Source: Gemmobacter nectariphilus (GTDB lineage Bacteria > Pseudomonadota > Alphaproteobacteria > Rhodobacterales > Rhodobacteraceae). Taken from it: a stretch of 64,000 nt of DNA. The notes below the pieces were generated by a model, which ran no database searches, was not told the origin of the DNA, and worked only from the letters and a program-made list of their open reading frames with translations. The stretch is taken from contig DYMU01000008.1 of NCBI GenBank assembly GCA_020721445.1, positions 1-64,000 on the forward strand, read 5' to 3'. This document shows, piece after piece, positions 16,947-26,739 of the stretch (its first letter is position 1; every line of letters starts with the position of its first letter). The translations under genes and the position numbers were made by a program.

Positions 16947-19163
16947 TTATTTCAGCCGCAGCGCGTTCAGCGACACGGTGATCGACGACAGCGACATTGC
17001 CAGCGCCGCCGCCAGTGGCGTCGCCAGACCGACAAGGGCCAAGGGCACCGCCACCACATTATACAGGGCCGAAAGCGCAAAGTTTTCGCGGATGCGCTGG
17101 GTTGACTGGCGCGCGATGCGCACGGCATCGGCAATCGGGGCCATGTCCTGCCCCAGCAGCACGATATCGGACGCCACCCGCGCCGCATCCAGCGCCGAGG
17201 CGGGCGAGATCGAGACATGCGCCGAGGCAAGGGCTGCGGTGTCGTTCAACCCGTCGCCCACCATCAGCACCCGGTGGCCCTGTCCGGTCAGCGCCGCCAC
17301 GGCCTGCGCCTTTTCGGCGGGCAAGGCCCCGGCAGTCCAGTCGGCAATGCCCAACCGTTCGGCCAGATCGCGCACCGGGCCGGGGGCATCGCCCGAGATC
17401 AGCTTGACGGTCTTGCCCTGCGCGCGCAGGGCCGCAACCACCTGTTCGGCACCGGGGCGCAGCCGGTCGGCAAAGGTAAAGCCGCGCGGGGCGCCCTCGC
17501 CAGTGCACAGATAGGTGGCGGTCACATCCAGGGGATCACCGCCGCACCATTCGGCGCGGCCCAACCGGACCCGCGCGCCCTTCCAGATGCCTTCAACCCC
17601 GTAACCCGGCACTTCGCGCAAGTCGTCCATCCGCACCGGATGCAGGCCCATGGCAGCGGCACCTTCGGCCAAGGCCTTGGCCAGCGGGTGCGAGGATGCG
17701 GCCGCCAGTGTCATCGCCACCTCGACCGCCGAACGCGGATGATCGGCCAGATTGGTGGGCTTCGGTGTGCCCATGGTCAGGGTGCCAGTCTTGTCGAACA
17801 CCACCGTATCCACCTCGGCCAGACGTTCCAGCGCGGTGCCCTGCTTGATCAGCAGGCCCTTGCGAAACAGCTTGCCGCTGGCCGATGTCACAACGGCGGG
17901 CACCGCAAGGCCAAGCGCGCAGGGGCAGGTGATGATCAGCACCGCCGCCGAGATGTTCACGGCATGGCGCAGATCGCCGCCGGTTTTCCACATCCAGAAA
18001 CCGAAGGCGGCAAAGGACAAAAGATGCACCAGCGGCGAATACCAGCCCGCCGCCCGTTCCGCGAGGCTGGTATATTTGGTCTTGGCGCTTTCGGCCACGG
18101 CCACAAGATCGGCCATGCGGTGCAGGCTGCTGTCCTTGCCGGCCGCCGTGACGCGCAGGGTCAGAGGGCCGGTCAGGTTGACCTCGCCCGCCGACACCAT
18201 GGTGCCGACCCCGGCATAGACCGGCAGCGACTCGCCGGTCAGCAAGGATCGGTCCAGTTCCGACGCGCCCTCGACCACCTGACCATCCACCGGCATCCGG
18301 CCACCGGGGCGCACGCGCACCAGATCGCCCGCCTGAACCTCGGTGATCGACACCACCACCTCGGCGCCGTCGCGCAACACGGTGGCGCGGGGCACCTCCA
18401 ACGCGGCCAGTTCTTCGGCGGCGGACCGCGCCACGGCACGGGTGCGGTGGTCCAGATAGCGGCCAACCAGCAAGAAGAACGTCAGCATCACGGCGGCGTC
18501 GAAATAGGCGTGATGGCCGGAATACCAGGTTTCCACCAAGGAAATCGCCGAGGCGAGGATCAGCGCCAGGCTGATCGGCACATCCATGCCCAGCCGCCCC
18601 GCGCGCAGGCTGCGCCACGCCGACCGAAAGAACGGCTGGCCGGAAAACGCCACTGTCGGCAAGGCGATGGCCGCCGAAATCCAGTGGAACATGTCGCGCG
18701 TCGCATCCTCGGCCCCGGCCCAGACCGAGATCGACAGCAGCATCACGTTCATCATCGAAAAGAACGCAACCCCCAACCGCATCAACAGATCGCGGCCCTG
18801 ACGGTCGGTCTCGGTGGTGGACAACAGGCCGGGGTCCAGCTCGTAAGCCTCATACCCGACACGGGCAGCAGCGGCGATCAGGGTATCGGCGGTGACATGG
18901 GGTTCAGCCTCGACACTGACCCGCTTCAGCGTCAGGTTCACCCGGGCCGATGTCACGCCCGGCTCGGCCTGCATCGCATGTTCAACGGTAGAAATGCAGA
19001 CCGCGCAATGCGCCTGTGGCAAGGACAGCATCAGCCGGGCCGAGGTGGGCTGTGCCAGTTGCGCCAGACGTTCCGCCGACGGGGCAGCCGCACAGGCCGG
19101 GCAGGCCGAGGGGCTGGCGTGGCCCGCATCAACCTCTTGCAACGGGCCTGCGGCAAGCGTCAT
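16947..19163 (-). CDS. ccoI: Copper-translocating P1B-type ATPase CcoI
   Basis: 738-residue inner-membrane copper pump supplying cbb3 oxidase assembly. N-terminal Cys-rich patches (CPACAA at 21-26) precede a heavy-metal-associated domain with CAVC at 53-56. It then has eight helices, the ion-path motif CPCALGLAVP, phosphorylation site DKTGTLTMGT, the HPLAKAL (HP) motif and GDGLNDTAALASA. The TGES actuator motif is present (LLTGESLPVY). The gene order G-H-I-S and the 4-bp gap to ccoH identify it as CcoI (CopA2-like efflux ATPase), not CopA. Confidence 0.93.
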   Translation of the reverse strand: MTLAAGPLQEVDAGHASPSACPACAAAPSAERLAQLAQPTSARLMLSLPQAHCAVCISTVEHAMQAEPGVTSARVNLTLKRVSVEAEPHVTADTLIAAAARVGYEAYELDPGLLSTTETDRQGRDLLMRLGVAFFSMMNVMLLSISVWAGAEDATRDMFHWISAAIALPTVAFSGQPFFRSAWRSLRAGRLGMDVPISLALILASAISLVETWYSGHHAYFDAAVMLTFFLLVGRYLDHRTRAVARSAAEELAALEVPRATVLRDGAEVVVSITEVQAGDLVRVRPGGRMPVDGQVVEGASELDRSLLTGESLPVYAGVGTMVSAGEVNLTGPLTLRVTAAGKDSSLHRMADLVAVAESAKTKYTSLAERAAGWYSPLVHLLSFAAFGFWMWKTGGDLRHAVNISAAVLIITCPCALGLAVPAVVTSASGKLFRKGLLIKQGTALERLAEVDTVVFDKTGTLTMGTPKPTNLADHPRSAVEVAMTLAAASSHPLAKALAEGAAAMGLHPVRMDDLREVPGYGVEGIWKGARVRLGRAEWCGGDPLDVTATYLCTGEGAPRGFTFADRLRPGAEQVVAALRAQGKTVKLISGDAPGPVRDLAERLGIADWTAGALPAEKAQAVAALTGQGHRVLMVGDGLNDTAALASAHVSISPASALDAARVASDIVLLGQDMAPIADAVRIARQSTQRIRENFALSALYNVVAVPLALVGLATPLAAALAMSLSSITVSLNALRLK

Positions 19164-19167
19164 GGCA

Positions 19168-19626
19168 TCAGCCCTTCACGAACAACCTGACCCGCTGCGA
19201 AAACAGCGTGCCGTCTTGCGATTTTGCCTCTACCCGCAGCAGCCACCGGCCCGGGGCAAGGTCCAGCGGCGCCGTCCACACGCCACCGGCAAAAATGAAC
19301 TCGGGTCGCTGGTCTTCGGCGGCCTCGGTGGTGCGGCCGACCAGAACTTGCAGGTCCGACAGTTGCGCGATGGTTCCGTCCAGTTGTTTGAAACCCAGAT
19401 ACAGCCGCTTTTCCAGCGGATCATAATCGGGCGTCATGGTCCAGCCAAGCGACAGTTGCGCATCGCGGGCGGCGTCAAAGTCCTGACTTGCAATGTAGGA
19501 GTTCTGCACCTCAAGTCCGGGAAAGGTGGTGACGGCCTGATAGGCCATCACCAGATTGACCGAGATGATCACGCCGAAAGCCCCGACTGTGAAGATCAGA
19601 ACCTTGCGACCGGTGATCTCTGCCAT
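19168..19626 (-). CDS. ccoH: cbb3 oxidase assembly protein CcoH (FixH family)
   Basis: 152 residues with one N-terminal membrane helix (VLIFTVGAFGVIISVNLVMAY, about 9-29) and a periplasmic FixH domain. Visible motifs are TTFPGLEVQNSYIASQDFD and the C-terminal APLDLAPGRWLLRVEAKSQDG. CcoH stabilises CcoP/CcoNO subcomplexes during assembly. The ATG at 19626 is one base past the ccoG stop. The longer frame into ccoG is not coding. Confidence 0.9.
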   Translation of the reverse strand: MAEITGRKVLIFTVGAFGVIISVNLVMAYQAVTTFPGLEVQNSYIASQDFDAARDAQLSLGWTMTPDYDPLEKRLYLGFKQLDGTIAQLSDLQVLVGRTTEAAEDQRPEFIFAGGVWTAPLDLAPGRWLLRVEAKSQDGTLFSQRVRLFVKG

Positions 19627-19627
19627 A

Positions 19628-21061
19628 TTACTGACCTTTTCCGTTGAAGACCGTGTCGTGATGGACGCGGCTTGTGGTGTCCAGCTCTTCCACCCACAGC
19701 CGCACATTGCTGCGGTCAGACGTGGCGGCGGCAGAGCCGGGTGCGGCGTTCAGATAGACCCGCTGCGAGAATGTCTCGTTGGCGTTGACTGTCACAGTCA
19801 GGTCATCTTCGCCTTCCAACTCCATCGTAAGCGGCACATCCGAGGTGACCGAGATGGTATATGTCATGTCCGATCCTTGCTTGTTGCGCAACCGCAGATC
19901 ATAGGCATTGCGGATGGTGCCATCTGACAACGTAACGTAAGTCGGGTTGCGCACCGGTGTCACATTCACGTCAATCGGCGAGCGCAGGAACAGCGCGACG
20001 ACCAGGCCGACGCCAACCCCGCCCCACAACACGGTGTAAAGGATCGTCCGCACCCGGAAGACATGCTTCCAGACCGAAATCGCCGGGGCACCCGAACGTT
20101 CGGCGGTCTCATCGGTCAGCGCCATGTAACCGATCAGGTCACGCGGCTTGCCGATCTTGTCCATCACGTCATTGCAGGCGTCGATGCACAGACCACAGGT
20201 GATGCAGGCCAGTTGTTGACCGTCGCGGATGTCGATGCCCATCGGGCAGACGTTGACGCAGGCCATGCAGTCGATGCAATCGCCGTGCCCCGCTGCCACT
20301 TCGCCCTTTTGCAACTTGCCGCGCGGCTCTCCGCGCCAGTCGCGATAGGCGATGGTCAGGGTGTCTTCGTCCATCATCGCCGCCTGAATCCGCGGCCAAG
20401 GGCAGGCGTAGATGCAAATCTGTTCGCGGGCGAAACCACCAAAGGCAAAGGTGGTTGCGGTCAGGATGGCAATGGTCAGGTAAGCCGCCGGATGGGCCTG
20501 CCCGGTCAGCAGATTGCCCAGCAGCGTCGGCGCATCGGTGAAATAGAACACCCAAGCCCCACCCGTTGCCAGGGCGATCAGCATCCATGCGGTCCATTTG
20601 ACAGCACTTTTGCGGATTTTCTCGCCGTTCCATTTCTGGCGGTGCAGACGGATGCGGGCGTTGCGATCGCCTTCGACCCAACGTTCAACCAAAATGAACA
20701 GATCGGTCCAGACGGTCTGCGGGCAGGCATAACCGCACCAGACCCGCCCGGCCGCCGAAGTGAACAGGAACAGGCCCAGCCCCGCCATCACCAACAGACC
20801 CGCCACGAAGTAAAACTCGTGCGGCCAGATTTCGATCATGAAGAAAAAGAAACGCCGGTGTGCCAGATCCAGCAGAACGGCCTGATCGGGCAAGTTGGGA
20901 CCACGGTCCCAGCGGATCCAGGGGACAAGGTAATAAATCCCCAGCATGGCGGCCATCAGCCACCATTTCAGGTTCCGAAACTTTCCGGAAACGCGACGCG
21001 GAAAAATCGGTTCCCGCGCAGCATAAAGGCTTGGAGGTTCGTTGGTATCTTGGCTGGTCAC
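19628..21061 (-). CDS. ccoG: cbb3 oxidase accessory ferredoxin-type protein CcoG/RdxA
   Basis: 477 residues. N-terminal helices (WWLMAAMLGIYYLVPWIRWDRGP, FYFVAGLLVMAGLGLFLF) lead to VWCGYACPQTVW and a second cysteine motif ICIYACPWPRIQ. A dicluster 4Fe-4S ferredoxin follows (CIDCMACVNVCP and CITCGLCIDACND). The C-terminal periplasmic Ig-like domain starts after the helix near 355. CcoG is implicated in copper reduction for the cbb3 Cu-B site. I chose the GTG at 21061, with GGAGC six bases upstream. An ATG at 21115 adds 18 residues without hallmarks. It heads ccoGHIS, preceded by an FNR-type box. Confidence 0.9.
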   Translation of the reverse strand: MTSQDTNEPPSLYAAREPIFPRRVSGKFRNLKWWLMAAMLGIYYLVPWIRWDRGPNLPDQAVLLDLAHRRFFFFMIEIWPHEFYFVAGLLVMAGLGLFLFTSAAGRVWCGYACPQTVWTDLFILVERWVEGDRNARIRLHRQKWNGEKIRKSAVKWTAWMLIALATGGAWVFYFTDAPTLLGNLLTGQAHPAAYLTIAILTATTFAFGGFAREQICIYACPWPRIQAAMMDEDTLTIAYRDWRGEPRGKLQKGEVAAGHGDCIDCMACVNVCPMGIDIRDGQQLACITCGLCIDACNDVMDKIGKPRDLIGYMALTDETAERSGAPAISVWKHVFRVRTILYTVLWGGVGVGLVVALFLRSPIDVNVTPVRNPTYVTLSDGTIRNAYDLRLRNKQGSDMTYTISVTSDVPLTMELEGEDDLTVTVNANETFSQRVYLNAAPGSAAATSDRSNVRLWVEELDTTSRVHHDTVFNGKGQ

Positions 21062-21124
21062 GGAAAGCTCCGACGGTTTGGCTGTGTATAGGTACCGTGG
21101 TGCACCATGGCACACAAGGAAACC

Positions 21125-21138
21125 TTGACTTGCATCAA
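21125..21138. promoter_or_regulatory. FNR/FnrL-type box upstream of ccoG
   Basis: TTGACTTGCATCAA matches the FNR consensus TTGAT-N4-ATCAA with one mismatch. Its centre is 70 bp upstream of the ccoG start codon. A TATACA hexamer at 21085-21090 would put the transcription start about 53 bp from the centre, so the exact class of activation is uncertain. Confidence 0.7.
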
Positions 21139-21329
21139 AACCGGTATCGAGGATGCAAGTTTTTGATGTGGCAACGGTTCAGGCGGGATACAACCGCAGG
21201 GCTGTCATTATTCTTTAAGGAATTCACGGAAAATCGCGCGAGGTTCCTGCCGGCAGGCGGCGCACGGCACAAAATGGCCAAGCGCCCCCCCGAGCAAACA
21301 CGCGACCGGGCCAAGACGCCGGGCCGGAC

Positions 21330-21357
21330 TGCCGGGCAGGGATAACCCCGCCCGGCA
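21330..21357 (-). terminator. Hairpin just after ccoP
   Basis: TGCCGGGC (21330-21337) and GCCCGGCA (21350-21357) pair, with an inner GGG/CCC extension. It begins 8 bases after the ccoP stop. On the minus strand no T-run follows, so it is a 3'-end stabiliser or a weak or Rho-assisted terminator, not a classical one. Confidence 0.4.
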
Positions 21358-21365
21358 AAACATGG

Positions 21366-22244
21366 TTACTGACCGCCGCCGCGGCTGTGGACATACAAGG
21401 CCACCGCGCGGATTTCGTCTTCGGTAAGGATAGCGTTCCAGTTCGGCATCACCCCAAAACGCGCATAGGTCACGGTCTCAACGATCTTCTCACGCGATCC
21501 GCCATACAGCCAGATCGCATCCGTCAGCTTCGGTGCGCCCTGCGTGATGTCGCCCGAGCCGTCTTCCATATGGCAGGCCGCGCAGTTTTCGACGAAAACC
21601 GTCTCACCAGCCGAGGCAAGGGTGGCATCATGCTCTTGGCCCGAAAGCTTCAGCACGTATTCCACCACCTCGTCGATCTGGGGCTTTTCCAGAATTTCAT
21701 CGACGCCGAATTTCGGCATCTCGGAATAGCGGGCATCGTCGTCGGTGGTGTTGCGGATCCCATGGGTGATGGTCAGGTGGATGTTTTCAATATCCCCGCC
21801 CCACAGCCAATCATCGTCCAGCAGGCTGGGATAGCCCTTGCCTGCCACCCCGTTGGCACCCGACCCGTGGCAGGTGGTGCAATTGGTACGAAACACGGCC
21901 GCCCCGGCGTTCTGCGCAAAGGTCATCAGGTTGGGGTCTGCCGACACTGTTGTCAGGTCAGCATCCACCAACGCCTGTTTGATCGTGGCGTTTGCGTCAT
22001 CAAAGCGCTTGATTTCGGCCGCAACATCGGCCCGGGTTGACGACCCCAGCAAACCCGGCGTGGCCTTGGTCAGCATCGGCCATGCAGGATGGGCGATGGA
22101 ATATCCGATGCCCCAGACAATTGTGGCATAGAACACCCAAACCCACCACCGGGGCATCGGGTTGTCATATTCCTCAATCCCGTCCCAGGAGTGGCCGGTG
22201 GTCTGAACGTCCCCCGGCTTTGTCGTTACTCGCTTGGCGCACAT
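21366..22244 (-). CDS. ccoP: cbb3-type cytochrome c oxidase subunit III (dihaem CcoP)
   Basis: 292-residue membrane-anchored dihaem cytochrome c. The N-terminal cytoplasmic segment has the CcoP signature [19 protein letters not shown] (18-36), then one helix (about 34-52). Two haem c sites follow: CTTCH (Cys122, Cys125, His126) and CAACH (Cys221, Cys224, His225). Likely axial methionines are in SEMPKFG and FGVMPNW. It receives electrons from cytochrome c and passes them to CcoO. It starts 4 bp after the ccoQ stop and is the last gene of ccoNOQP. Confidence 0.96.
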   Translation of the reverse strand: MCAKRVTTKPGDVQTTGHSWDGIEEYDNPMPRWWVWVFYATIVWGIGYSIAHPAWPMLTKATPGLLGSSTRADVAAEIKRFDDANATIKQALVDADLTTVSADPNLMTFAQNAGAAVFRTNCTTCHGSGANGVAGKGYPSLLDDDWLWGGDIENIHLTITHGIRNTTDDDARYSEMPKFGVDEILEKPQIDEVVEYVLKLSGQEHDATLASAGETVFVENCAACHMEDGSGDITQGAPKLTDAIWLYGGSREKIVETVTYARFGVMPNWNAILTEDEIRAVALYVHSRGGGQ

Positions 22245-22248
22245 GCGT

Positions 22249-22449
22249 TCAAGCCTCCTTCACGTGGGCTTTGGGGCTTTCCCCGTCAGCGGGTTTCGTA
22301 TCATTGCGAAAGATCGAGTTGGCCGCTTCGTCATGCATACTGCGGCTGCCGGGGCGGAACACATAGACAATGACGCCCAGAAAGGTCAGCAGGATCGACA
22401 GCATTGCCCAGCTGTCGGCAAACTGTCTCAGGAAGCTGTAGGTATCCAT
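22249..22449 (-). CDS. ccoQ: cbb3-type oxidase subunit CcoQ
   Basis: 66-residue single-helix protein, [20 protein letters not shown] then [16 protein letters not shown], with a polar C-terminal tail ending in HVKEA. The FRPGSR...[10 protein letters not shown] motif after the helix is typical of Rhodobacter CcoQ, which stabilises the oxidase and was linked to redox signalling in R. sphaeroides. The ATG at 22449 is preferred to in-frame codons running into ccoO. It lies 10 bp after ccoO. Confidence 0.9.
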   Translation of the reverse strand: MDTYSFLRQFADSWAMLSILLTFLGVIVYVFRPGSRSMHDEAANSIFRNDTKPADGESPKAHVKEA

Positions 22450-22459
22450 CGCGCCCTCC

Positions 22460-23203
22460 TTACCGGCTTGCGTCAGGTGTGAAGGTCGAGAAATCGACCA
22501 TGGTGCCAAGAACCTGAATATAGGCAATCAGCGCATCGGCTTCGGTCAGTTGCGGCTGACCATCGAAGTTGCGCACGTTGATCGCGCGACCAAACGCCTC
22601 TTCCCCATACCGCTCTTCCAGCCCGTCATAGTCAGAATCCGGGTCTGCCTGCGCGGTAAAGTCGGCCAGCGCGTTTTCCATCATCTCGTCCGAGTAAGGC
22701 ACGCCGACAAAACGGTGGGTCTTCATCACGTCCTGGACATAGCGCCCGTCAATTTCCTTGTTGAACAGGAAACTATAGGGCGGCATCACCGATTCCGGCA
22801 CCACGGCCTTGGCATAGGTGAAGTGGTCCTGATGCCATTCGTCCGAATAGCGCCCGCCGACCCGCGCCAGATCCGGCCCTGTCCGCTTGGACCCCCACTG
22901 GAACGGATGGTCATACATCGATTCCGCAGCAAGGCTGTAGTGGCCATAACGCTCCACCTCGTCGCGCATCGGGCGGATCATCTGACTGTGGCAGACATAG
23001 CACCCTTCGCGGATGTAGATGTCGCGGCCGATCAGCTCCAGCGGGGTGTAGGGGCGAACCCCTTCCACCTTTTCAATCGTGTTCTCAAGATAGAACAGCG
23101 GCACGATCTGAACCAGACCACCGATCGACACAACAATCAGGCTGAGGACCATCAGAAGCGTGGCATGGGTTTCGATTACTTTGTGTTTGTCAAGAATTGC
23201 CAT
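22460..23203 (-). CDS. ccoO: cbb3-type cytochrome c oxidase subunit II (monohaem CcoO)
   Basis: 247 residues with an N-terminal membrane anchor ([25 protein letters not shown], 13-37) and a periplasmic monohaem cytochrome domain. The haem site is CYVCH (Cys68, Cys71, His72) in [14 protein letters not shown], and the distal methionine is probably in VMPPYSFL. It carries electrons from CcoP to CcoN. It is the second gene of the operon, 15 bp after ccoN. Confidence 0.96.
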   Translation of the reverse strand: MAILDKHKVIETHATLLMVLSLIVVSIGGLVQIVPLFYLENTIEKVEGVRPYTPLELIGRDIYIREGCYVCHSQMIRPMRDEVERYGHYSLAAESMYDHPFQWGSKRTGPDLARVGGRYSDEWHQDHFTYAKAVVPESVMPPYSFLFNKEIDGRYVQDVMKTHRFVGVPYSDEMMENALADFTAQADPDSDYDGLEERYGEEAFGRAINVRNFDGQPQLTEADALIAYIQVLGTMVDFSTFTPDASR

Positions 23204-23218
23204 TACTTTGCTCTCCGG

Positions 23219-24817
<1,599 letters not shown>

Positions 24818-24927
24818 GTTTTCGTCCCTTCGTCTTGTTCGGTTAGGCTTACCGCCGAATCAAATCGGTGGGACCATCCGCGTAATCTTGGATATAGCAT
24901 TTGTGCGACAGCCTGCGACAGGCAACT

Positions 24928-24941
24928 TTGATCCAGATCAA
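24928..24941. promoter_or_regulatory. Perfect FNR/FnrL box upstream of ccoN
   Basis: TTGATCCAGATCAA is a perfect FNR palindrome in the 210-bp ccoN/usp divergent promoter. A minus-strand TATATC at 24892-24897 is the best -10 candidate for ccoN, which would put the box centre near -50, and this spacing is uncertain. ccoN operons in Rhodobacter are established FnrL targets. Confidence 0.85.
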
Positions 24942-24959
24942 TTCAGCTTTCTCTTCCGG

Positions 24960-24973
24960 TTGATGAAGGTCAA
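24960..24973. promoter_or_regulatory. FNR-type box of the usp promoter
   Basis: TTGATGAAGGTCAA (one mismatch to the palindrome). Its centre at 24966.5 is 41.5 bp before position 25008. A TATCCT hexamer at 24996-25001 would set transcription to start there, the classic class II FNR geometry. It lies 32 bp from the centre of the perfect ccoN box. A strong AGGAAAAGGAGG ribosome-binding site follows at 25010-25021. Confidence 0.65.
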
Positions 24974-25027
24974 GGCAAATTTGTGGCCATGCCCCTATCC
25001 TTTGGGATCAGGAAAAGGAGGCGTTTC

Positions 25028-25873
25028 ATGGCCTACAAATCTATTCTTACGGTGGCGACCAATGCTGCTTATGTACCAAAAGCCATCACCGCCGCAGCGC
25101 AGATCTGCGCGCAGAACGACGCGCATCTGGATGTCATGGCACTGGGGATTGACCGCACGCAGGTGGGCTATTCCTATGTCGGAACCGGGGCTGCGATGAT
25201 GCAGGTGGCGCTTGACCGCGCCGATGCCGATGCCCGCGCGCTGGAAGCGGCGGTCAAGGCGGCCTTTGCCGCCGAAAGCCCGGGCCTGCGTGCCACGGTC
25301 GAGGCTGCGGTTACCCAGCTTGGTGCCCTGACCGATCTGGTCGCCCAACGCGCGCGCTTTGCCGATCTGGTGCTTTTGGCACGGCCTTATGGCAAAGATC
25401 AGGGGGCCGAGGCCGAGGCGGTGGTGGAAGCCGCGATGTTCGAAGGTCAGGCCCCGGTTCTGGTTCTGCCCGAAAGCGGGCTGGCCAAGGCTGTGCCAAA
25501 CCGCATCGTCATTGCGTGGAACCAAAGCCGTGAGGCGCTGCGCGCCGTGCGCGCCGCGCTGCCGATGCTGAAGCAGGCCGATATGGTCACCATCACCATC
25601 ATCGACCCGCCCGCCCATGGCCCCGAACGGTCAGACCCAGGCGGAATGCTGTGCCAGATGCTGGTACGGCATGGGGTTCGTGCCGAAGTGTCGGTTCTGG
25701 CGCGCACCCTGCCCCGTGTCTCGGACGTGCTGTCGCGCCATGTGCGTGATTCCGATGCCGACCTGATGGTCATGGGTGCCTATGGCCATTCGCGCTTTCG
25801 CGAGGCCATTCTGGGCGGTGCCACCCGCAACATGCTGGAGCAATCGACGATCCCCGTGCTGATGGCGCACTGA
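25028..25873 (+). CDS. Universal stress protein, tandem-domain type
   Basis: 281 residues, about twice the length of a single Usp domain. The N-terminal half (MAYKSILTVATN...) is degenerate. The C-terminal half starts at NRIVIAWNQSREALRAVRAALP and carries the ATP-binding motif GAYGHSRFREAILGGATRNML (G-2x-G-9x-G-(S/T) type). Cytosolic. The promoter carries an FNR-type box at a perfect activating distance, and usp genes beside cbb3/FNR loci are common in oxygen-limited alphaproteobacteria. The start is fixed by a strong AGGAAAAGGAGG ribosome-binding site. Confidence 0.88.
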   Translation: MAYKSILTVATNAAYVPKAITAAAQICAQNDAHLDVMALGIDRTQVGYSYVGTGAAMMQVALDRADADARALEAAVKAAFAAESPGLRATVEAAVTQLGALTDLVAQRARFADLVLLARPYGKDQGAEAEAVVEAAMFEGQAPVLVLPESGLAKAVPNRIVIAWNQSREALRAVRAALPMLKQADMVTITIIDPPAHGPERSDPGGMLCQMLVRHGVRAEVSVLARTLPRVSDVLSRHVRDSDADLMVMGAYGHSRFREAILGGATRNMLEQSTIPVLMAH

Positions 25874-25886
25874 CCTATAGGCGGCT

Positions 25887-25916
25887 GGGGTGGTGCTGCC
25901 AGGCTGGCATCACCCC
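25887..25916. terminator. Hairpin between convergent usp and fnrL
   Basis: GGGGTGGTGC (25887-25896) pairs with GCATCACCCC (25907-25916), with one G-U wobble and a 10-base loop. It lies in the 53-bp gap between the two stop codons. No long T-run follows on either side, so it is probably a bidirectional, inefficient terminator. Confidence 0.45.
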
Positions 25917-25926
25917 GGCAGTCGTT

Positions 25927-26679
25927 TCAGACCAGAAAGCCACCGTCGGTATCGTCGCCAGTTTCTTCCATCAACGAGTTGATCGACGGCACGATCACGT
26001 GGCGCTTGCCCTCAAGCTCGATCACGCCGTCTTTCTTCAGCGCGCTCATCTGGCGGCTGACGGTTTCCAGCGTCAGGCCAAGGTAGTCGGCCATTTCCTC
26101 ACGCGTCAGCGGCAGGTCAAAAATCACCGAGCCCTTGTTTGACCGGGGTGATTTCAGACTGGCATCGCGACGGGCGATGATGGCCAGCAGACTGGCGATC
26201 TTTTCGCGCGCGGTCTTGCGGCCCAGCAGCAGCATCCATTCGCGGGCGGCATCCAGTTCGTCCAGCGTCATTTCCAGCAACCGCTGCGCAATATGCGGCG
26301 TGGCAGACATCAATTCCTCGAACGGCTTCTTGCGAAAACAGCACATCACCAGATCGGTGGTCGCGGTCACGTCATAGGCGGCGGTTGACCGGCCCGGACG
26401 GCCGACAAAATCCGACGGCAGCAACAGACCAACCATCTGGCGGCGGCCGTCTTCCATCGTCTGCGTCAAGGTTGCGATCCCGGTCACGACCGAGGCGACA
26501 AAATCCATCCGGTCGCCTGACCAGATGATGGTCTGGCCAGCCTGATAGCTGCGGTAATACTTGATCTGCTCAAGCTTGGACAGCTCATCCGACTCGCAAA
26601 GTGCGCAGACCGCACGGTGGCGGATCGGGCAATCGACGCAGTCATGGGGCACCAAATGCGAGTCTTGATGAATTGCCAT
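25927..26679 (-). CDS. fnrL: Oxygen-sensing transcriptional regulator FnrL (Crp/Fnr family)
   Basis: 250 residues. Cysteines Cys14, Cys17, Cys25 and Cys113 match the 4Fe-4S ligands of R. sphaeroides FnrL (DCVDCPIRHRAVC and VMCCF). A cyclic-nucleotide-like beta-roll (about 30-140) is followed by a long dimerisation helix and an HTH with LPLTREEMADYLGLTLETVSRQ. The E-x-x-S-R recognition motif reads TTGAT half-sites. The ATG at 26679 gives MAIHQDSHLVPHDC, and a longer frame adds 28 residues crossing the hemN start. An FNR box 19 bp upstream of the start codon suggests negative autoregulation. Confidence 0.95.
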   Translation of the reverse strand: MAIHQDSHLVPHDCVDCPIRHRAVCALCESDELSKLEQIKYYRSYQAGQTIIWSGDRMDFVASVVTGIATLTQTMEDGRRQMVGLLLPSDFVGRPGRSTAAYDVTATTDLVMCCFRKKPFEELMSATPHIAQRLLEMTLDELDAAREWMLLLGRKTAREKIASLLAIIARRDASLKSPRSNKGSVIFDLPLTREEMADYLGLTLETVSRQMSALKKDGVIELEGKRHVIVPSINSLMEETGDDTDGGFLV

Positions 26680-26697
26680 GACCGCCTTTTTCCCCGG

Positions 26698-26711
26698 TTG
26701 ATCTGCATCAA
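26698..26711. promoter_or_regulatory. Perfect FNR/FnrL box between fnrL and hemN
   Basis: TTGATCTGCATCAA is a perfect palindrome in the 60-bp divergent spacer. It is 18 bp from the fnrL start codon, where it would block the fnrL promoter or leader. Its centre is 41.5 bp upstream of position 26746, in the hemN start region. Confidence 0.85.
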
Positions 26712-26739
26712 GGCAGATCCGTTTCCCTTTGATGAACAT

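Larger units (their letters stand above)
21062..21365. other. 304-bp intergenic region between ccoP and ccoG
   Basis: No gene seen. It contains a ccoP-proximal hairpin (21330-21357), an AT-rich patch at 21195-21235, an FNR-type box (21125-21138) and a minus-strand TATACA hexamer (21085-21090) that could be the ccoG -10 element. ccoGHIS therefore probably has its own oxygen-regulated promoter. Confidence 0.6.

Noticed and set aside
17217-19190. A 657-codon open frame antisense to ccoI
   Set aside because: Same composition artefact; the minus strand encodes a complete copper ATPase with all its motifs.
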